Shown: positions 1 to 10,784, counted from the stretch's first letter. The stretch: 64,000 bases of DNA from Enoplosus armatus (GCF_043641665.1 NC_092196.1:14939692-15003691); one strand, 5' to 3'. Notes: a model not told the origin generated them from the sequence alone. A program made the numbers and translations.

Positions 1-1
1 A

Positions 2-1829
2 ATGCCTCCACCACCAGGTGCTACAGTCTGCATATAACCAAACGCATAAAGCATCAAAACAGGCTGACAGACGCACTGCCACTACATATGATATGCAATT
101 CGCTAAGTTCAGACAGAGCAACGTTAGCTTTCATTTGTTGCCATGTTTTTGGTCACTACGTGATGTAGTTACAATATTTATTCACCTTTTATCTCAGTCC
201 AGCCCAGGTGCAGTCCACCAACTCCTCCAAATATCTGGGACTTTTGCTTGCTAACTTTCTTTACCAGCCACTTGTTTACTTGTCTATAAAATGGATGAAA
301 GCTACATAGAGCTGTAATGTTCTCTCAGTGAGTTTGGCAGCACTAGTGACACTTGAACTAGACATTGATTTGTTAGTTCCTGTTGGGTATAGCCCCATCA
401 CTGTGAGGCCCTCCACTTAAATGAAATCCCTGTTGGAAACCCTAAATATCATGATATGTAACTTAAATTTAAAGCCCACCATATCATTACAAGGTAATCT
501 GTCCCTAAAATCAGATACAATACAGTATATTAAGTGTCATTTCCTTCTGTACAGGTGGCCCCTACCCACCTCCGCCCGGTCACTTTCCTCACCCGATGCC
601 AGGACAGATGGGTCCTGGTCCCAGTCACTTTGTCCACATGGGAGGTCACACAGCGACCGTCCTGGCTCCTCCAGGAGCAGCCACCACTGTGACCGTACTG
701 CAGGGGGAAATGTTCCAGACCTCACCGGTGCAGACTGTGTGTCCGCACTGTCAGCAGGCAATCATCACGCGCATCTCCCACGATGTTGGACTCATGAACA
801 CACTCTTCTGCCTCTTCTGCTTCTTTGTAGGGTAAGTAGAGCACAGGTCAGAGGTTGAGCAGAAAAGAGGTCTTATAGCAGATTGATTAAGATGATCGAA
901 CAGTTGTTTGTGATGGGTTTTTGTAGCATTGAGGAAAGTTTTTGTTGCTTGTTACACCTTCTGCTTTATAAATATGTATCACACACGTGAGACTATAGAA
1001 AGTAACGCCTAAAAGTGACAGCAGTTCTAAAGTACACAGGGCGCCTTTTTAACTGGCTAGAAGAATTGAGGTTTTCATGGTTGTGCTTCTGCATGTAGCC
1101 ATTGGGGCTTACCCTCAATCAGAACTTCAAGCTGACATAGGATCATACTTTGGTGAATGATATTGGTAATGATATTAAATCTAAATTAATGATAAACTCT
1201 TTAAATAAACGTGTACTAAAATCTGTCAGTGTGAACTAACAGAAAGTTAAAAGGCAAGATCATGAGTTTGAGTTCTATTGTCTGACAGTCTGTTCCCAGC
1301 AGCCTGTTTATATGCAAAGTAAGTGCACCTGTTTGTGGTGTGACATGCATATTAAAAGGTACTGTGGAAGACAAAATATGCTCTGAATATGCAGACCTCT
1401 GGAGTCACAGGAGTTTCTCCAACACCGTTTATCCTGTCTATCTTGTATTGTGCATATTTTGCATACGGAGCTGTCTGTGACCTCTGTTCTAGTAGGACGC
1501 CAATAGTTACTCGTCTTCATTCAAATCTGGGTAACAAGTAGCCTGTCTCCAGGTACAGAATACACCAGCTATAACTGTGTAACTTGCATGCACTTGTCAC
1601 AGGAGCTGCGTTGACTCCAGATGTGTGCGTGTTCAGACAAAAGTATTTTTTCTTCCATCTGAACTCTCCTTCTTTTCTGGAAACTTGCAACATAATATTT
1701 CTGTTCCTCATTTTCAGGTGTGATCTCGGCTGTTGCTTGATTCCCTGTCTGATTGATGACCTCAAGGATGTGACACACACCTGCCCTTACTGTAAGGGCT
1801 ACATTTACACATACAAGCGTATATGCTAA
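2..1829 (+). CDS. cdip1: cell death-inducing p53-target protein 1, LITAF domain (3' part)
   Basis: Partial gene: the 5' exons lie left of the window. Coding exons are a likely exon end at 2..17 (Pro-rich; donor GT at 18), 555..831 and 1718..1829 (TAA at 1827-1829). The phase-1 join G|GT across the first intron and the phase-2 join GG|G across the second both keep the frame. The protein reads as a Pro/Gly-rich segment ([18 protein letters not shown]) followed by a LITAF domain: a CPHC half-knuckle, a hydrophobic Cys-rich membrane-inserting stretch ([20 protein letters not shown]), then CPYC and the terminal YTYKRIC. That order and ending match CDIP1, a late endosomal/lysosomal zinc-binding membrane protein linked to p53/TNF-dependent apoptosis; the function is family knowledge. 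LITAF itself is less likely because the Gly-rich N-terminal segment and the GGHTATVL stretch are CDIP1-like. The first exon fragment is inferred from phase only. Confidence 0.9.
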
Positions 1830-3659
1830 CCACAGACAGCTATATGCTACAGAGACATGTACATGCACACACATAAACTCACTGCTCCTCCTGCTGGTAG
1901 TGACAGGCCCCCCCCTCCCCCATTTTTGCAAAGTGTTGTGTAGCTCTCTTAAATTGTAAGTGCAGTTTTCTCATTAGTTCACAGAATATTTACTGTAAAT
2001 ATCTTTGAGCATAATTCTCTCATGTATAAACCTGCATTTGAATTGTACAAATCTCACTGAACTACGGAAGATGTAGGGCACCAAAACATCCAGAGATGGA
2101 TAGGCCGCAGTCACACAGGTGCATCTGATCCTGTGTGGAAACCCGGAGAAAAGGCTTGTGATGTTACACATGTTAATGGAAAAACAAAACACAGACAGCC
2201 TCAGTTAGAGACAGCTGTGAAAATGGTCACTTTATTTATTTGAAATCACCTGTGAATCTTGCTGAGAGGCAAGTATATTCGAAAATGCTGAGTTAGCTTT
2301 CTTGTTTTCTTCATATTTATTTCAAATATTTTATCCACTATTTTAACGAGTTAATATTGAGAACTGTGAACATTTTTGTCCATGTCTGATCATTTTTGTT
2401 CTAACAGACCTAGTTTTTCCTTTTATCATTATCCCTTTTCGAATGTGAGCAAACTAACGAACCATTTTCAGCTCAGTAAACTGATGATGTATTTGCTTGT
2501 TTGGAAATGCCCAAGATTGATGTTACTTGCTATATTTAATAATATTCTGGGCTTCAGTGAGAAGTCTTGAAGTGTTCAGTGATTTACAGTTGAGTTATTA
2601 ACGCATTGATGCCCTCTGTCCATGATGTACTTCATTTTGATAATAAGGCCAAGATATGCACTTTAAGTTGGAATTCACATTCCCCCCTCTGATGCATTCA
2701 TAAAAACTATCAACCTCAGCTGTCATTAGTCTTTGAGAGATTTTGGCTTTGAGGAAGAAAATGTGACTTGCAGTAGTGACTCTCACGAGTAAATGCAGTG
2801 TATAATTTGGCTTTTACCTGGGTTTGTTGTTAGCTGAGTGAATCCCACCATACATGCACTTATTCAAAGTATAGTAGACTTTTACTGTAACTGATGGAGG
2901 CACACTGCATGACATCTCAGTAATCTTGTGTCCTCTCTCTGGCCCTTGTGTCAGTCGCTCCACACCAGAGTATCCGCTCAGTGATACTATTGGCTGATGG
3001 GTCATTGGTGCCACAGTAAACGGGTAGCTAGTTTAAAATAGAAAAGTATGTTGGCAAACAAATTAAAAGTGGTGGCACCATCATCACATAACACGGTTTA
3101 GCCTCTAACCCTCCCAATATGGCATCAGCTCTTAAGAGTACCTGCATTTCTCAGATGCATGTTAGATAATAAATACAGATCTCTTGACTTATACTACATA
3201 GCAACCTCTCTGCTAGGAATAAGCTTCAAATAAATGATTGTATCAGACATCTTGCAAAATGACGTTGTGATTCCATAGAGATTACTACTAACAGTGAAAC
3301 AGCCATTGTTCCACCACAGCATGCCCGAACCGCCATTCACCTTCACTCACAAGTGCAGTTTGTCTGCATGAGCCACACATCAAAATGAATAACTCTCACT
3401 GGCTAGTTCCTTGACTCTATGTGCATTTGATTTTTTTTTCTTGAGGCTAGCTAAGCTGTGCAAGAAAGTTTTGATTTGAAGGATTGCATTGAACTTTTAA
3501 TACGAAGTACTGTATGCCATTGTTGTGCATAATACTGGTCTGCATTGCTCTCTAAATGTCTGTGATATGTATAACTGTAAGTCAAAATTTGTTTGACTGT
3601 TGTATACAGGTACTATTTTATCAATAAAAACCAGAACATGATCTTTCCTTGAAACTCAT

Positions 3660-3665
3660 TTTAAT
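3660..3665 (-). terminator. candidate polr3k poly(A) signal (ATTAAA)
   Basis: On the minus strand, ATTAAA is the first recognisable poly(A) hexamer below the polr3k stop, about 225 nt downstream. It lies inside the cdip1 3' UTR, so the two convergent transcripts would overlap at their tails. No AATAAA is visible on the minus strand between 3666 and 3890. Confidence 0.35.
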
Positions 3666-3709
3666 ATCTGGAAAGTGAATACTGTATGTAAATATCATCT
3701 GCAAAGAAA

Positions 3710-3715
3710 AATAAA
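3710..3715 (+). terminator. candidate cdip1 poly(A) signal
   Basis: This is a canonical AATAAA about 1.9 kb past the cdip1 stop codon. An earlier AATAAA at about 3622 could be an alternative. The signal lies some 180 bp from the stop of the convergent gene polr3k. Confidence 0.5.
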
Positions 3716-3890
3716 GTTTTGAGCTGGCCCGACACAGAATACAAACTGTACAAACTGGAAATCATCAGAGGAATTTCCATGACTACCAGAGCCTGTTGGC
3801 TATAAATATAGGCTCAAAAATGAGAGACAAGGTATGAAGGGAGTAATCTATGCCACATAAGCATTAAATAAATTAAAAAGTTCAATGGTT

Positions 3891-5701
3891 TCAGTCTCTC
3901 CATCTGTGTCCACACTGGGCGTTGCAGCATTTGTAGAAAGTCGTCATCGGTTCGTCAGCTGATCTGGTCTGAATCTGCATGAAATATGCCCGAGGATGCT
4001 CACACTTGGGACAAGTTTCTGTGAACAGATACCAGATAACAGATAAGTGGACCCAAAAGAACTCCTGGAGATCCCATATTTGGTTTATACTGAGAGGAGA
4101 CATTATGTATGAGACACTACAGCTGTAAGAGCTCACCCGATTAAGATCCAAATTAACACAAGAATCATCTCCAAGAAAAACTAATTCAAATGTGTGTATG
4201 TGTGTGCAGACTTTTATTCATTCTAGTAAAGATTTGTTTATAAAACAGAAGAGCTGTTTTTTAAAACAGGCCCTCGAAGAATCTGATGCTTAGTTGGTGT
4301 TGAGATTTTAGTAGAAAGTTCAACAGTGCAATATTAATACAGTACAGTGAAAAAATGGACACCCCATGAGTTTTTGTGCAATTTGACGTGTTACAAAAAG
4401 ATCTTAATAAATATTGAGTGATTGCTTTCCTTATAATGATTCGCAAAATATGTTCCAATTTTAAGTCAAAATACAAAAACAGCACGTGTAGTCATGTAGT
4501 TTGCATACTGAGAAATGTTTGGTCAGAATTTATGCTTTCAGTTTTTTAACAATTAGCATTACAACTAATGGCTCATCAATAAATAAAATTTAAAAAATAT
4601 AATGGATCTATAATGGATAGTTAATGGATCTATAATGGATAGACAGTGTCATAAAAAGTGCTCCGGACTTTTTATGACACTCTTCTATGCTGTGGTCTGC
4701 TGGGGGGGGGGGGGGGGGGGGGGGGCAGCACACACAGGGACAGGAGGAGGCTCAATAGACTGATTAGGCGAGCCGGCTCTGTTCTGGACTGCCCGCTGGA
4801 CTCCATTGAGGAGGATGTTAGCCAAGCTGACATCCATCATGGACAACACCTCTCACCCCCTGCACGAGACTGTGGGGGCCCTGAGCGGCTCCCCCATATT
4901 TTTTATATCTGTATTTATTATTTGTATATTGTTTTACTTTTTTAAAAAAAATATTTCTAATTCTTATTGACACAGTCCTTGTCTGCTGTGTGTTTCTGCA
5001 CCTTTCTGTCTTTGCTGCTGTGACTTGTAAATTCCCCCCCTGTGGGATTAATAAAGTCTAAATCTAGTTTAAATTAGAGATTAGTGTGGAATGTGAGTGA
5101 TCGCTTCAGAAATTACACCCTGAATCCTGCAATTGTTAAATTAAAAAAATGAATTTAGAAATGGCTGAAAATCACAGATTATTGAGGATATCATCACAAC
5201 ATTATCCCGTGATGTTGACAGCATGGCAACACAGATACTTCTGCAATGTGTAATATACTGTTATCTGTGCGACTACAGAATGATCTAATGAATCTACTCA
5301 TGGGGAGGGAGGATTTATTGTCAGACCGCTGTCTCCTGTCAATGATACAGCGGTAACCTCAAACCTACTTATCCAAAATTGTTTTATTGTCACTTACCAG
5401 CAGTTGAGTCCACGTTTTCCCAGGCTGCAGCGCCACCAAGAACATCATCCACCTCTTTCAGCTTTGGGTACTTCCTGCTGTTTACCTGTAGAAAATAAAA
5501 ACTTGTCAAACTCACAGAAACTAAAGCCACCAGTGAAACTAGAAGCAGCACCCTCTAAAATAGTATATATACTCAATATATGAAGTGTACCTTTCTTGTG
5601 ATGTTGTGTACATACGGACAGGTGTTGCAGGCGAATCTCATACACTTCTGTCCTTCCTCGACAATTAAAACATTTCCGCAGGTTGGACAAAACAGCAGCA
5701 T
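3891..5701 (-). CDS. polr3k: DNA-directed RNA polymerase III subunit K (RPC10/RPC11)
   Basis: Complete in three coding exons, in transcript order 5591..5701 (111 nt), 5398..5485 (88 nt) and 3891..4018 (128 nt). They total 327 nt, or 108 aa plus stop, which is the human length. The start MLLFCPTCG is family-typical, so the in-frame upstream Met is not used. The N-terminal zinc ribbon has C5, C8, C25 and C28. The C-terminal TFIIS-like ribbon has C69, C72, C97 and C102, with the acidic hairpin RSADEPMTTF at 85-94 that drives transcript cleavage in this family. The protein is the small Pol III subunit for RNA cleavage, termination and reinitiation in the nucleus. Splice donors are GTACAC and GTAAGT. 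Intron 2 (4019-5397) has taken in a LINE fragment. The gene is head-to-head with snrnp25. Confidence 0.97.
4601..4642. repeat. 22-bp tandem duplication
   Basis: The unit aatggatctataatggatag plus tt occurs twice, at 4601-4622 and 4623-4642 (the second copy lacks the last two bases). It sits in polr3k intron 2, directly before the LINE fragment. Confidence 0.85.
4646..5065 (+). mobile_element. 5'-truncated non-LTR retrotransposon (LINE) fragment
   Basis: The translated sequence matches the C-terminal end of a fish jockey/L2-like LINE reverse-transcriptase polyprotein. RLNRLIRRAGSVLDCPLDSIEE is in one frame; after a frameshift, MLAKLTSIMDNTSHPLHETV is in another. It ends in a typical LINE tail (tgtaaattccccccctgtgggattaataaagt). 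The copy is short, frameshifted and interrupted by a run of 24 G (4702-4725), so it is dead. It lies in intron 2 of polr3k, antisense to that gene. Family knowledge supports the LINE call; the exact clade is not certain. Confidence 0.8.
4702..4725 (+). repeat. poly(G) tract, 24 nt
   Basis: An uninterrupted run of 24 G lies within the LINE fragment, where an intact LINE would encode ordinary residues. It is either an expanded mononucleotide repeat or an assembly artefact. On the minus strand it lies in the sense of polr3k intron 2 as poly(C). Confidence 0.9.
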
Positions 5702-6281
5702 GTTAGCCGGAAAATATATGTGGCTAACAGCTACAAACTGAAATAGCAAGCCCAATATAAGTACACAGTTAACACTACTTAACTAGCTAAACAATTTAAA
5801 CGCCTCTGCTGTAGACAGCCTTCGCTTTTGCGCATGCGGAGCAGCGGAAGAGCTCATGAAAACAGGTGCCACACTTTTTATCGCTCGGTGGGAAACGAAG
5901 TATAAAAGAGTCGTTTTATATTAATTCAACGACCACACCCCAAATAGTTTCATCGATTATAAATATAGAATAAACCTAATATTTGGCTGAAATTTGACAA
6001 AACTAAAGCGGTGTCTGAATTTAAATCCACTAGGGGAACCATTTGTACTAAGCTAACGGTTCTCTTCCGGTTTATCATTCTGTACGCATTGTTTGTTTAT
6101 TTCATGGCTTCTTGCCGCGACACAGTTTTTAAGTTATAAATGTTTGTCAACTGTATTTGTTAAAGTCTCACACTTAATGCTGTACAGGTATTACTGTTAT
6201 GTCGGTAAAGACCGACTCGTTTTAACGTTACCCGCCTGACAAACCGGCCTGTTGTTTGTTGAATGACTTTAGTGCCTGACG
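5702..6281. promoter_or_regulatory. bidirectional promoter of polr3k and snrnp25
   Basis: The two start codons (5701 on minus, 6282 on plus) point away from each other across 580 bp. The stretch has CpG-containing segments, an NRF1-like palindrome TGCGCATGCGG at 5829-5839, a GGAAG core shortly after, and an ETS-type CTTCCGG at 6064-6070. No TATA box is placed convincingly for either gene. NRF1 and ETS sites are common in housekeeping bidirectional promoters; their use here is inferred. Confidence 0.7.
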
Positions 6282-7647
6282 ATGGAGGAGCAGAGTCAGG
6301 ACACTGTTGGACGAGGACAGTCTGTGAAGGATGAAGAGGTGGAAAAAGAGAACCTGACAGAGATGACAGAGGAGGAAGACGAAGAGGCTCTTCCTCACTC
6401 AGAGATCCTGGATATTTTCGAGGAGGGACTTGCTCGACTTGTTCAGGACCCTTTACTCTGTGATCTGCCAATCCAGGTTAGTTTGCTCTGTCCGTGATAT
6501 TTTGTAAAATAGTTAGTATTAAAACATATATTAAATGTAGATGCAGTAGTTTATGTATTCACACTCCTGACTGCGATGATTCACATCAGATCCAGTCTGT
6601 TTTCTTTAATCTTTCTTGAGATATGTTTAAACTTGACTGAAGTCCACCAGTTGCAGTTTCATTTACCTGGTTTGGAAATCCTCAGCCTTGGTTAAATTAA
6701 GTCTCCACACTTAATTAATAACACCATGGCAGAGGGTAATATTCTGTTGATTCCCAGGCAAATTGTGTTTGAGCTCATCGGGGAGGTTAGCACTCAGGGT
6801 GAGATACAGCACAGCACCTCAGCTTACTGCACCTACTGAACATGCATTTTGTAAGAAAAAAAAAAAAAAGGGGGGGTTTGTCATAATCTGCACTGATAGA
6901 TAAAAGAAGTCCTGTACATATTCCTGAAACCTGATCATCTTCATCTTTAGGTGACTCTGGAGGAGGTAAACTCTCAGATTGCCCTGGAGTATGGCCAGGC
7001 AATGACTGTGAGGGTTTTGAAGGCAGACGGCGAAATAATGCGTAAGTGTTGAGATTGTTTTGTTGTTTCATTTTTTATGAAAACAGTAGTTGATACTGCA
7101 TGTGTTCTGATCATATAATTCTGTATTTTCGCAACTTAGTAGTTGTATTATTATTAATTTATTTTATAATTATTCAATTTTCCTGTGTTCTGTTAACCAT
7201 TTTTGAAAAAACATTTCCTCCCTAAGCCATAGTGGTTGTACAAAATGCCACTGTCCTTGACCTGAAGAAGGCCATTTGCAGATTCATGGAGCTGAAACAA
7301 CAACGTGAAGGCGGAGTGAAACATGTCAGCTGGTAAACACATTTACAAACAAAAAAATGGCCATACATAGTATATCTTTTGTTACATTCCCACTGTTTAC
7401 TTCCTTTCTTTTACAGGAGATATGTGTGGAGAACTTATAATTTAGTATTTCAAGGGGAAAAGCTTGAAGATGACAAGATGAGGCTCAAAGAGTAAGTGTA
7501 TAAAATAATCACCTCCTTCACTTGCGATGCTGTTATCATCAGCACTGTTTGACTGTCTTTTTCCTCTCTGCATTTCTTCATATCTCTAGCTACGGGATCA
7601 GGAACAGAGATGAAGTCACGTTCATGAAGAGACTCAGGAAAAAGTGA
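6282..7647 (+). CDS. snrnp25: U11/U12 small nuclear ribonucleoprotein 25 kDa protein
   Basis: Complete in five coding exons: 6282..6476, 6951..7041, 7227..7332, 7417..7491 and 7590..7647 (TGA 7645-7647). They total 525 nt, or 174 aa, with GT-AG introns and consistent phases. Residues 1-50 are acidic (EEDEEALPHSEILDIFEEGL). The rest is the conserved ubiquitin-like fold: DPLLCDLPIQVTLEEVNSQI, ALEYGQAMTVRVLKADGEIM, QNATVLDLKKAI, HVSWRYVWRTYNL and the C-terminal YGIRNRDEVTFMKRLRKK. The protein is a component of the U11/U12 di-snRNP of the minor spliceosome in the nucleus; this is family knowledge. It is somewhat longer than the human protein because of the acidic N terminus. It shares its promoter region with polr3k. 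Confidence 0.96.
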
Positions 7648-7837
7648 AATGTCACAAACAACATTTGCCACGTCAGGAAAAAAAAACGCAGTTCCTGCAG
7701 CGTGTACTGGTGCTTCCAGCTTCTGAGACTTGAAATGACTTTCACATGATTGTATGAGTTGTTTTATATTTTATTTATATAAGTGTTATGGGGCATAACA
7801 TGTCTGTACACATTATAAACCCATCTCAACAAGACCA

Positions 7838-7892
7838 TTCTGTAACAATTTCCCCCCGGGGATCAATAAAGTATTTCTGATTCTGATTCTGA
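7838..7892 (+). mobile_element. LINE/SINE 3' tail fragment overlapping the snrnp25 3' end
   Basis: The segment tgtaacaatttccccccggggatcaataaagtatttc, followed by repeated gattct, looks like the terminal tail of a fish non-LTR element. The tail at 5020-5065 has the same architecture. No retroposon body is visible upstream. It holds the AATAAA at 7865-7870, the first one past the snrnp25 stop, so it may serve as that gene's poly(A) signal. Confidence 0.5.
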
Positions 7893-9210
7893 ACATTTTC
7901 CAGAAAGGACAGTTGTAAATATAACCTGATGATTTGAATATTTCCTGGTAGAAGCGAACGCTACATGCACCCTGTTTACCTAGTTTGAATGTTATCTGGA
8001 CTGGATACACAGGGAGCAGCTGAGGAAATGAGGTAATACAGACCCTTTCTGTTTAATATAATATTCCCTTCAATACAGTTTAAATGGGACTTTTGGAAGT
8101 TAGTATGTAAAATGTTTGAGTAATGGTTTTAACTTCTTACAGTGTGATAGTGAGTACAGTGCAGTTATGAGCATTGGTTTTGAGATTTGTGTTTCTGAAT
8201 TAGTGAAAACTAATTCCAGCATTTGATCTTAAGTCTAAATGATTGTTTGTTATTTGGAGGAAAAGCAGTGTTTGACTCAATATTTAGTTTTAAAATGCCA
8301 TTCAGGAGTTCAGTTTAAAGTATGAATGAAATCTAGGACTTGATATGAAATGTAATAAAGGATTGTAGTGGAGTGGACAGAGTGATCACTTTGGTTTGGT
8401 TGAGTCAACTTCTGAAGGCATTTACCAGTTTGCTTAATGTAGATGCACATCAACATTGTTGAGCACACACTGCTTTATTAAAATTCAGCCATAACTGGAT
8501 TAACACAGCGGGAATCATGAAAATTAGTGTTTTTATGAAATACCTTTGGCCTGCTATCTTTTTTGAATCCTGAAACATGTCTCTGGTTCATATATCAACA
8601 GATGTATAACAGCAGATAGTACCTGTAAATAGATTTGCCTGTTGAGGATTCAGATTTTGGAATCAAAAGTAAGTGTAAGAGTTATTTATCCTATAACTCC
8701 ACTTGTACAGTATTTTTATACATTTTTATGTCAAAGAAATGAGGCTAAAGAAGCCCACCAAGGCTAGGGATATTGTTGAGATGAGGAAAGATAATTGCAA
8801 ACACTGACACATTAGATGATCCCATCCAGATTTTTGGGTAAAGAAAATGTCACATTATGTCTGTGAATGTTAGTGAGAAAAGTGTGGAAAATTGTTTTTA
8901 AAGTTTCAAATTCTATTCATTGCTTCAATATTGTTTATCTATTGTAGAATAAATACTATATACTAATAATAAAAGTCTTTATTTTGAGACGATGTCACTC
9001 CAAAGAACAGTGTGGTCACATGAATAAATCTTTGGTAGTAACATTTAGTATTCTCACTACAAAACCTGAATCCAGTTTTCTTCTTCTGCAACTTCACTGC
9101 TGCCATTCTATATACATTCACCACATACACACAATTTTGCACACCAAATAAGCTTAAACATACAGAAAACAAAATATCAGATGTAGGCTAAAACAATCCT
9201 GTCATTTCAG
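7893..9210. other. intergenic, no gene recognised
   Basis: This is AT-rich sequence between snrnp25 and the LITAF-like gene, with no exon, RNA gene or repeat I can support. A non-coding 5' exon of the downstream gene may lie here, because that gene's start codon follows a splice acceptor at 9210. Confidence 0.5.
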
Positions 9211-9217
9211 CTCCACC

Positions 9218-10784
9218 ATGACTTCTTCAGACAGTGAGCTGAAGAAGATATCTACAGAGCTGAAACATCTTTCATTCAAGAGACAACAACTTCTGGAAAG
9301 TAAAAAAATCCAGTGCATATTTCAGGAGTTGAGGAATCGTGCTGAATTTGGACAAACAGGTGGTGTATGAAAGAAAGCATTTTCTAACCAAAAACGAGAC
9401 GGATATTTGCAACATGCAAAGTAGACATGTAATCTAGTATTTTGCATATTATAGATTAATAAAAAAAGTAATTCTTTAGTGCCTCTGCTGTCTCATGTGT
9501 ATGAATATGTTATTTGTTTCTCCCAGAGGAGGCAGCCTCAAATCAGCATGAGATTGACAGAATTGATGAGAAACTGAGACAGCTGACAGAAAGGAAGGCT
9601 GAACTCCAAAAAAGCCAGGATAACATCCTCAATGCCAAAGACAAGAAGACTGACAGGAAAGGTGAGTCCAGAGTCCATTTACTCATTACTCCATCATACT
9701 TTGGTTTTGTAACCATCTTTTCTCTCCTTTGTTAGAGGTTAGTTTCACCTCCAGTCTGAAGATTGGGCCTTGTGTTCCTGTTCCTGGCTCGAATATTTTC
9801 TACGTTGAGGCTCCACCTACTATCCCTGGTGAGTGAAATGCTCATTGTAACAGTTCAATTTGGGACTTTTGTCTTCACATAGCATGACCTGCACCCTAGA
9901 AAGTGAGTAACAAGCTCCTCACAAAGTTGTCCTGTGGTCCTCACACACTTGTTGCTGTCACATCTAGCGAGAACAGACCCTACTCCTGTCCTTCCTGTTA
10001 ATGTAACATTTGAGCTTCATCAGTGCAAACATTTTTGGTTTAACTGGTGATTGAATGCTACTACTCTATACTCCATGAAAGTTTGTTTTCATATTCTCTC
10101 TTTTATTTCCTATGCAATTATATCTTAAATTATGCATCTGCAACCTTGTGGCACTTGTGGCAGTAAATAAAACTGAAAACCATGTGACCAAAATTATGTC
10201 AACTGATTCTTTTAAAACCTACAAATGGTCCTGTATATAATGTGTGTTACTGACTGGAGATGTTTAATAGCTACTAAAGTGCCTGTTTTTCAGAACTTTC
10301 CTCCTGGAAGGTTTAGAGAAATAATAAATGAGTAATGAACTAGTAATGAATTCTTACTTTTCTTGACAGCCCCTAGAGTGATTCTGAACGTGGAAAACCT
10401 TCCACCATATCCAAGCAGGACACAGTGTCCAGAGTGTCAGCAGTTCATCATGACAGAGACTTTTACCTCTGTCAACAGTGTGACCTGGTTGGTGTGTTGC
10501 ATGACAGCTATGATTGGGTATGAAACCGTTCCATCCGTCCTAGTGAAATATTTGCATGTGAATATAATCAGACCTTGTTGAGTATGTTTCTCTTTGTGCA
10601 GCCAGTGATACTGTCACACACATGTGCTTCCAGGTTTGTTGACATTTTATTTTCTTCCTGTTCCTTCTTTTGCAGCTGTGTGGCTGGTTGTTGCCTCGTT
10701 CCCTTCTGCATCGATAGCCTCAAATCTACCACACACAGATGTCCGAAGTGTCGAACGACGATCCATACTATTAAAAAGCTCTGA
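9218..10784 (+). CDS. LITAF-domain protein with N-terminal coiled coil
   Basis: Five coding exons: 9218..9359, 9527..9661, 9736..9828, 10370..10517 and 10676..10784 (TGA 10782-10784). They total 627 nt, or 208 aa, with all phases consistent (1,1,1,2). The ATG lies 8 nt after an acceptor (tcatttcag at 9202-9210), so a non-coding 5' exon is expected. Residues 1-90 are rich in E, K, Q and L with heptad character (HEIDRIDEKLRQLTERKAEL), a likely coiled coil. The C-terminal ~75 residues are a LITAF domain: CPECQQF, a hydrophobic stretch (WLVCCMTAMIGCVAGCCLVP), then HRCPKCRTTIHTIKKL. LITAF domains bind zinc and insert monotopically into endosomal membranes. The last intron falls at the same codon as in cdip1. 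It resembles uncharacterised fish LITAF-homolog genes with coiled-coil N termini; I cannot assign a symbol and the function is unknown. Confidence 0.88.

Larger units (their letters stand above)
1830..3716 (+). other. cdip1: cdip1 3' UTR (inferred)
   Basis: There is no supportable coding sequence between the cdip1 stop and the polr3k last exon. Two sense poly(A) hexamers (AATAAA at about 3622 and at 3710-3715) suggest a 3' UTR of roughly 1.8-1.9 kb. The extent is inferred from the hexamers alone. Confidence 0.5.

Noticed and set aside
4658..4945. 95-codon frame with a polyglycine run as a possible small protein
   Set aside because: It is LINE C-terminal coding sequence with a frameshift and a G24 tract; not a gene.
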